Source: an uncultured delta proteobacterium (GTDB lineage: Bacteria > Myxococcota_A > Polyangia > Polyangiales > Polyangiaceae). From it: a DNA stretch of 64,000 nt. The notes beneath the pieces were generated by a model. The model saw only the letters and a list, made by a program, of their open reading frames with translations. It did not search any database and was not told where the DNA came from. Below, one piece after another: positions 59,522 to 64,000 of the stretch; the first letter of the stretch is position 1; the number at the start of each line of letters is the position of its first letter. Made by a program: the position numbers and the translations under genes. The DNA lies in the NCBI GenBank assembly GCA_903906315.1, contig CAIVJW010000035.1:1-64000 (forward strand), written 5' to 3'.

Positions 59522-61402
59522 TCAGCCGCCCTCGGCCGAGTGCGCCCCACCGAGGCCGTCGAGCACCTCGAGCGCGAGCTCGAAGCGGCCGAGCGGGGGC
59601 ATCAGGTAGGCGCCCTGCACGCGGTCCTTCACGGCGAAGAGCATCTCGCGGGCGATGCGCACGCCCTCCTTGCGCGCCTCGGCGCCGCCCGGGGCCTTGC
59701 GCATGCGCTCGCGGATGTCCTCGGGGATCTGCATCCCGGGGACCTCGTTGTGCAGAAACTCGGCGTTCTTGTAGCTGACGAGCGGCAAGACGCCGACGAG
59801 GACGGGCATCTTCAGGTGCTCGATGCGCCGGAGCATCTCCTCGAGCCGCGCGATCTCGAAGATGGGCTGCGTCATGACGAGATCGGCGCCGGCCTCGTGC
59901 TTCTGCTCGAGGCGGCGGATCTCGCGGTCGAGGTCCGCCGCGCCCGGCTCGAAGCCCGTCGCCAGCACGAACGAGGTCTTGCCGCCGCCGAGCGGCTTGC
60001 CCGAGGGGTCGATACCGCGGTTCATGTTGCTGGCCATCTGGAGGATGCCAATCGAGTCGAGGTCGTAGACGGCCGTCGCCTCGGGGTAGTCGCCCACCTT
60101 GGGAGGGTCGCCCGTGATCACGACCAGGTTGCGCAGTCCGATCGCGTGGGCGCCGAGCAGGTGCGACATCTGGCCGAGCAGGTTCCGGTCGCGGCCGCAC
60201 ACGTGGAGCAGCGGCTCGATGCCGAGCTTCTCGACCAGCAGGGCGCAGAACGCGAGGTTCGACATCCGCGCGAGCGCGCGCGGGCCGTCGGCGACGTTGA
60301 CGACGTCCACGCCGGCGTCGATGAGCATCTTCGCGCCGTCGAGCGCGCGCTGCGGATCGAGCCCCGGCGCCGGGTTCACCTCGACCGAGACGACGAACTT
60401 GCCCTCGGCGAGCTTCTTGCCGAACGGGCTGCGCTCGGCGAGCGGCGTCGGCGGCTGGCCCGTCCACACGTCCCCGGCAGGCGCCGGGACCGATCGCGGC
60501 GCCTCGATCGATCCGCCCCCGAGCATGCGGACGCTGTTGGCCATCCACCGCACGTGCTCGGGGGTCGTCCCGCAGCAGCCGCCGACCCACAGCGCGCCGG
60601 CCTGGACCATGCGGCGCGCGAAGACGTCGAAGTACTCGGGCGTCGCCATGTAGATGAGGCGCCCGTCGACGTTGCGCGGCAGGCCGGCGTTCGGCTGAAC
60701 GCAGACGGGCAGGCCGGCGTCGCGCATGCGCTCGGCGACCGTGAGCGAGAGCTGCGGGCCGTCGCCGCAGTTGACGCCGATCGCGTCGGCGCCCCACTGA
60801 AGGAGGCACTGCGCGACGTGCTCGGGCGACGATCCGTCGGCGACCGTCTCGGTCGTGTCGAAGGTCATCGACGCGAGGATCGGCGTGCCGGGCGCGGCCT
60901 TCCGGGCGGCCTCGAGCGCGATGAGGATCTCCTCGAGGTGGCGGAACGTCTCGAGCACGAGCAGATCCGCCCCGCCCTCGACGAGCGCGGCGGCCTGCTC
61001 GGCGAACGTGCGCGAGGCCTGCTCGAGCAGCGCCTCGGTGGCCACGCCCGAGACGAGGCCGGTCGGGCCGATCGATCCGGCGACGTAGGCGTCCTCGCCC
61101 GCGGCCTCGCGCGCCAGGCGTGCGCCGGCCAGGTTGTAGGCGCGCACCTCGCCGCCGAGCCCGTGCCGGTCGAGCCGGAAGCTGTTCGCGCCGAAGGTGT
61201 TGGTCTCGATGACCTGCGCTCCGGCCGCGACGTAGTCGGCGTGGATCTTCCGCACGAGGTCGGGCCGAGTGACGTTGAGCTGCTCGAAGTTCTGCGTGAC
61301 GAAGACGCCGCGCTCGTAGAGCAGCGAGCCCATCGCTCCGTCGAAGACCAGGAGCCCCTTCATCGCCTCGCGGAACGGCACGTCGCGCGTCTTGGTTGCC
61401 AT
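59522..61402 (-). CDS. bifunctional homocysteine S-methyltransferase / methylenetetrahydrofolate reductase
   Basis: A 626-aa fusion. Residues of about 1-305 form a homocysteine S-methyltransferase with the barrel LVFDGAMGSLLYERG, ETNTFGANSFRL, GSIGPTGL, and the zinc ligands Cys in IGVNCGDGP and the pair in WVGGCCGTTPEH. From about 335 a MetF-type 5,10-methylenetetrahydrofolate reductase follows: VVSVEVNPAPG, VVNVADGPRALARM, LLHVCGRDRN, LRNLVVITGDPPKVGDYPE, DLVMTQPIFE and VLVGVLPLVSYKNAEFL. The arrangement equals that of Bacillus YitJ. Both steps feed methionine synthesis: reduction of methylene-THF and transfer of the methyl group. The start is ATG. It has no operon partners. Confidence 0.95.
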   Translation of the reverse strand: MATKTRDVPFREAMKGLLVFDGAMGSLLYERGVFVTQNFEQLNVTRPDLVRKIHADYVAAGAQVIETNTFGANSFRLDRHGLGGEVRAYNLAGARLAREAAGEDAYVAGSIGPTGLVSGVATEALLEQASRTFAEQAAALVEGGADLLVLETFRHLEEILIALEAARKAAPGTPILASMTFDTTETVADGSSPEHVAQCLLQWGADAIGVNCGDGPQLSLTVAERMRDAGLPVCVQPNAGLPRNVDGRLIYMATPEYFDVFARRMVQAGALWVGGCCGTTPEHVRWMANSVRMLGGGSIEAPRSVPAPAGDVWTGQPPTPLAERSPFGKKLAEGKFVVSVEVNPAPGLDPQRALDGAKMLIDAGVDVVNVADGPRALARMSNLAFCALLVEKLGIEPLLHVCGRDRNLLGQMSHLLGAHAIGLRNLVVITGDPPKVGDYPEATAVYDLDSIGILQMASNMNRGIDPSGKPLGGGKTSFVLATGFEPGAADLDREIRRLEQKHEAGADLVMTQPIFEIARLEEMLRRIEHLKMPVLVGVLPLVSYKNAEFLHNEVPGMQIPEDIRERMRKAPGGAEARKEGVRIAREMLFAVKDRVQGAYLMPPLGRFELALEVLDGLGGAHSAEGG

Positions 61403-61513
61403 GAGGCCGAGAGGAGTAACGCGGGGGTGCGCCTCGCGCAATCGGAGCCGCCGGGATCGCGCGCGCGGGGGGGCTCGTGCGCGGTGCCGGATCGCGTGCG
61501 AGACTCGTAGGTC

Positions 61514-61990
61514 ATGGGAAACGCACTCGACGTCGGAGACCTCGCGCCGGACTTCACCCTGCCTACCCAGGACGGATCGGAGGTCTCGCTCGCGTCGCTC
61601 GTCGCTCGCGGCCCGCTGGTGCTGTTCTTCTACCCCAAGGACGAGACCGCCGGCTGTACGGCCGAGGTGTGCTCGTTCCGCGACGCGCACGAGACGTTCG
61701 TCGAGGCGGGCGCGGTCGTCGTCGGCATCAGCTCCGACGACGTCGACAGCCACCAGCGCTTCGCGTCGCGCCACCGGCTGCCCTACACGCTCCTCGCCGA
61801 TCGGGGCGGCAAGGTGCGCGCGGCGTTCGGCGTGAAGAAGACGCTCGGCCTGCTCCCGGGGCGCGTGACCTACGTCATCGACCGCGATCGGCGCGTCCGT
61901 CACGTCCACGACGCCCAGATCCTCGCGACGAGCCACGTCGGCGAGGCCCTGGCCGTCGTGCAGAGGCTCCGCGAGGAGCGGGGCGCGTGA
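61514..61990 (+). CDS. bcp: thioredoxin-dependent thiol peroxidase (Bcp/PrxQ)
   Basis: A peroxiredoxin of 158 aa, reducing hydrogen peroxide and organic hydroperoxides with thioredoxin. The motif FYPKDETAGCTAEVCSFRD has the peroxidatic Cys48 and resolving Cys53, five residues apart as in Bcp/PrxQ. GISSDDVDSHQRFASRHRLPY, LLADRGGKVRAAFGV and VTYVIDRDRRVRHVHD are also canonical. It is cytoplasmic; the length is normal. It is divergent from the methionine synthase/reductase gene with a 111-bp gap. A very short GTG frame overlaps its stop (61987-62073). Confidence 0.95.
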   Translation: MGNALDVGDLAPDFTLPTQDGSEVSLASLVARGPLVLFFYPKDETAGCTAEVCSFRDAHETFVEAGAVVVGISSDDVDSHQRFASRHRLPYTLLADRGGKVRAAFGVKKTLGLLPGRVTYVIDRDRRVRHVHDAQILATSHVGEALAVVQRLREERGA

Positions 61991-62073
61991 GCGAGGATCG
62001 GACGCGCCTCACGACGCCCGTCGGGGCGCTGCCGGACGGGCTGCGCCTCGAGATCCCGGGATCCTGGCCCTGA

Positions 62074-62240
62074 GCCAGCCTGCGTTCGAGGCGATCCGGT
62101 AGGCGCCGGGCGCGTCGGAGAGTGGGAGTCGCCTGGCGCCCGCGGTCGGCTTCCCCGCTCGCCACCGGGCAGGCCCGACGCGCCTCACGGACGCTCGCTT
62201 TCGGCGCGCGCGTGGACGACGGCGCGGCGCCGGGCCGGAC
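62074..62240. other. intergenic, nothing recognised
   Basis: GC-rich sequence between bcp (with its trailing 28-codon frame) and the end of the convergent thioesterase-like gene. No gene, promoter hexamer in either direction, or repeat was found. Confidence 0.4.
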
Positions 62241-62735
62241 TCAGGCCTTCCTCGGGCCGACGATCGTGCGCAGGATCGCGCGGGCTACGAGCGTGCCCGT
62301 CGGATCGCGCAGCTCGACCGGCACCTCGTACTCGGCGCGCGCGCTCGTCTCCGGGGCAGGGCAGCTCGCGGTCGCCCGGATCGTCCCGCGGGCCTTCTTC
62401 ACGTAGTCGATCGACATTCCGGCGACGATGAAGCGCGCGTCGTCGGGCATCGAGTACGAGACGGCGAGGTTGCCCGCGAGCTCGGCCAGGTTGGCGAGCG
62501 CGATCGCGTGCACGCAGTCGAGGTGGTTTCGCACCGCGCGGCGGTCGCGCAGCACGACCTCCGCGTGGCCCCGCCGCAGCACCTCGACGCGCGCGCCGAC
62601 CGAGGCCGTGTACGGCGCGGCGAGGCCCACCGCCCGGCTGAAGACCGCCCGGCCGAGCGGCACGCGCGCGAGCCCGTCCCAGGCGAGCCGCACGAGGTTC
62701 CTGGGCGTCGAGAAGATCAGCGAGGCGGCGGGCAT
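62241..62735 (-). CDS. DUF4442 / hot-dog thioesterase-like protein
   Basis: A 164-aa cytoplasmic protein of the DUF4442 (PaaI-like hot-dog) family. The typical order is seen: a leading helix (PRNLVRLAWDGLARVPLG), strands SVGARVEVLRRGHAEVVLRD, the central hot-dog helix in NHLDCVHAIALANLAELAGN and later strands IVAGMSIDYVKKARGTIRA, EYEVPVELRDPTGTLVARAIL. HL and the Glu in AELAG are at positions where thioesterases carry catalytic residues. The substrate (probably an acyl-CoA) is unknown. The ATG at 62735 is set by the TACCAT hexamer 7 bases upstream. Confidence 0.85.
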   Translation of the reverse strand: MPAASLIFSTPRNLVRLAWDGLARVPLGRAVFSRAVGLAAPYTASVGARVEVLRRGHAEVVLRDRRAVRNHLDCVHAIALANLAELAGNLAVSYSMPDDARFIVAGMSIDYVKKARGTIRATASCPAPETSARAEYEVPVELRDPTGTLVARAILRTIVGPRKA

Positions 62736-62742
62736 CGTGGCC

Positions 62743-62748
62743 ATGGTA
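62743..62748 (-). promoter_or_regulatory. -10-like hexamer TACCAT
   Basis: TANNNT hexamer exactly 7 bases before the ATG at 62735. An upstream in-frame ATG overlaps the hexamer itself and is therefore unlikely. Confidence 0.4.
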
Positions 62749-63024
62749 GCCGTCGCGCGCGCGCCGTCGACGAGGCCGGGTCGACGACGGCGCGCCGGTC
62801 GCCGTGCGGAGGTCACGATCGCGCGGCGCGATCGGCGGCGAGGAGGTCGACGTGGTCGGGAAACGCCTCGCGCCTCGCGAACCTCGCGTCGCCGGCGTTC
62901 GGGTTCTCGGGCGCGCAGGGCCGTCCCGAGGGCTGCGGGAACAAATGGCCTCCGCCGTGGTCCGTCGCTCCACACCGCGCCGTCGCGGGCCGAGGTGCCC
63001 GCTCCGCGCGCCTCGGAGGCCGCC

Positions 63025-64000
63025 GTGTCCCTCGTCGCCCCTGGCCCCGCGCTCGCGCGGGCGCTCGCCCTGTGCTCGCTCGCCCTCGCCGCGCTCCCCG
63101 CGGTCCTCGCGCCCGGCTGCGCCGGCGCCGACCCCGACGCGGGCGCCGGCGGTGGGGCCCCGGTCTCCGGGGCGACGCGCACCCCCGACGACGACGTCGA
63201 CGACCCCGTGGACGCGTCCGCGCCGTCGGCGCCCCGTCGCGGCCTCGGCACCGTCACCGCGCGCGGCCTCGGCACCGTCACCGCGCGCGTCCCCGGCACC
63301 ACGCAGCCCGTCGGCGGCGTCTCCGTCGTCGCGCACGACGTCACGGTCTCGGTCCGCGATGGCTTCGCGCGCACCGAGATCCGCGAGGAGGTCCGAAACG
63401 ACGGCGACCGGGTGCTCGAGGGGCGCTACGTGTTCCCGCTGCCGCCCGGCGCGAGCGTGGGGCGCCTCGCGCTCTGGGTCGGGCGCGATCTCGTCGAGGG
63501 CGAGATCGTCGAGCGGGCGGTCGCGTCGCGGATCTTCCGCGGGATCGTCGACGACACCGTGCGCCCGCGCGATCCCGCGCTGCTCGAGTGGGTGTCGGCC
63601 TCCGAGGTGTCGCTCACGATCTTCCCCATCCCGCCGCACGCGAGCCGCAAGGTGCTCCTCGCGTACGACGAGATCCTCCCGCGCGAGGCGGGCCGGGCGG
63701 CGTACGTGCTGCCGCTGTCGCTCGGCGGCGACAGGGCGCCCGCGATCGAGGCGGTCTCGATCGACGTCGTGGTGTCCGACCGCGACGCGCCGCCGCGCGA
63801 CGTCGAGACGAGAGGCTACGACGCCCACGTCGACGTCGAGGGCGCGGCGACGCGCGTGCGCTTCGCGGCTCGTGGCTTCATCCCGGCCGGCGACTTCGTG
63901 GTCTCATACGCGCGCCCCGCCGCCGAGGCGCCGGTCGAGGTCGCGTGGGGCAGCGTCGTCCTCGCCGGGCCCGCGCGCGCGGGCGCGCCCGACCGCGAGG
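63025..64000 (+). CDS. VIT-domain lipoprotein, N-terminal part (runs off right edge)
   Basis: The frame is open from a GTG at 63025, with GGAGG 5 bases upstream, to the end of the window (about 325 codons). The signal (LALCSLALAALPAVLAPGC) ends in a lipobox-like PGC. A charged linker includes two tandem copies of the octapeptide GLGTVTAR, encoded by a 24-bp direct repeat (63241-63264 and 63265-63288). The VIT domain follows from about residue 95: VAHDVTVSVRDGFARTEIREEV, EGRYVFPLPPGASVGRLALWV, EIVERAVASRIFRGIVDD, ASRKVLLAYDEILPRE. It is the second VIT protein in the window, unlike the cytoplasmic one at 44712 because it is exported. A VWA domain would be expected beyond the edge. Confidence 0.75.
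   Translation, partial: MSLVAPGPALARALALCSLALAALPAVLAPGCAGADPDAGAGGGAPVSGATRTPDDDVDDPVDASAPSAPRRGLGTVTARGLGTVTARVPGTTQPVGGVSVVAHDVTVSVRDGFARTEIREEVRNDGDRVLEGRYVFPLPPGASVGRLALWVGRDLVEGEIVERAVASRIFRGIVDDTVRPRDPALLEWVSASEVSLTIFPIPPHASRKVLLAYDEILPREAGRAAYVLPLSLGGDRAPAIEAVSIDVVVSDRDAPPRDVETRGYDAHVDVEGAATRVRFAARGFIPAGDFVVSYARPAAEAPVEVAWGSVVLAGPARAGAPDRE
63241..63288. repeat. 24-bp perfect tandem duplication inside the VIT lipoprotein gene
   Basis: Two identical 24-bp units beginning GGCCTCGGCACCGTC, in frame, encoding GLGTVTAR twice in the linker between lipobox and VIT domain. Confidence 0.85.

Overview
The window is very GC-rich and gene-dense, and reads as chromosome of a myxobacterium, most likely of the Polyangiales/Sorangiineae type. 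Several features point there: many lipoproteins whose lipobox Cys is followed by a Gly/Ala/Ser/Thr-rich linker, a MYXO-CTERM-like tail, MopE-type Cys/Asp repeat proteins, a very large Ser/Thr kinase-ATPase-TPR protein and numerous secreted beta-propellers. No rRNA, tRNA, CRISPR array, insertion sequence or prophage was recognised. Organism identity is inferred from gene content only.

Layout. 1-8049: start of a lipoprotein gene leaving on the left, then a five-gene maltodextrin operon (outer-membrane porin, GH13 lipoprotein, MalK-type ATPase, a substrate-binding-protein/MalF fusion, MalG). 8120-14252: hypothetical protein, four predicted lipoproteins (including a choice-of-anchor-L protein and a secreted amidohydrolase) and a lone receiver domain. 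14314-17552: enolase, and divergently a DotU/TssL-like plus truncated IcmF/TssM-like pair without any other type VI genes. 17793-24856: two translationally coupled giant MopE-repeat proteins (VWA + MYXO-CTERM; SUMF1-like). 24853-29260: DsbA-like lipoprotein and a coupled pair of zinc-ribbon/TM/propeller proteins. 29398-30477: a decayed stretch with a ribbon-helix-helix gene, hairpin repeats and a glycosyltransferase remnant. 30478-40364: kinase, two CXXCH-propeller proteins (one frameshifted), a conserved lipoprotein, oligoribonuclease and a CDF metal transporter. 40572-44598: glyoxylate bypass (aceB-aceA, the latter of the long ICL2 type). 44712-51610: MerR regulator coupled to a VIT-VWA protein, small lipoproteins, a CAP-domain protein and a TPR lipoprotein. 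51779-56390: an MCE protein with a C-terminal barrel-like region, a G-rich repeat block, and a barrel / ECF sigma / anti-sigma-FecR operon. 56524-64000: multihaem cytochrome, membrane proteins, methionine synthase/MTHFR fusion, Bcp peroxiredoxin, DUF4442 thioesterase-like protein, and a second VIT lipoprotein cut by the right edge.

Gene order is tight. Operon partners usually overlap by 4 bases (ATGA or GTGA), and convergent genes are separated either by strong hairpins (10232, 14268, 44618) or by almost nothing. A recurring signal is a TANNNT hexamer 6-9 bases before the start codon of monocistronic or first genes on both strands, which suggests that leaderless transcripts are common here; other genes carry clear Shine-Dalgarno sequences. 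These hexamers were used to choose between alternative starts.

Functionally the window mixes central metabolism (enolase, glyoxylate shunt, folate/methionine, RNA turnover) with the secreted and envelope proteins typical of myxobacteria. The most unusual loci are the orphan DotU/degenerate-IcmF pair, the MopE-repeat giants, the binding-protein/permease fusion, the MCE-barrel protein and the degenerate-phosphatase/multihaem cytochrome fusion.
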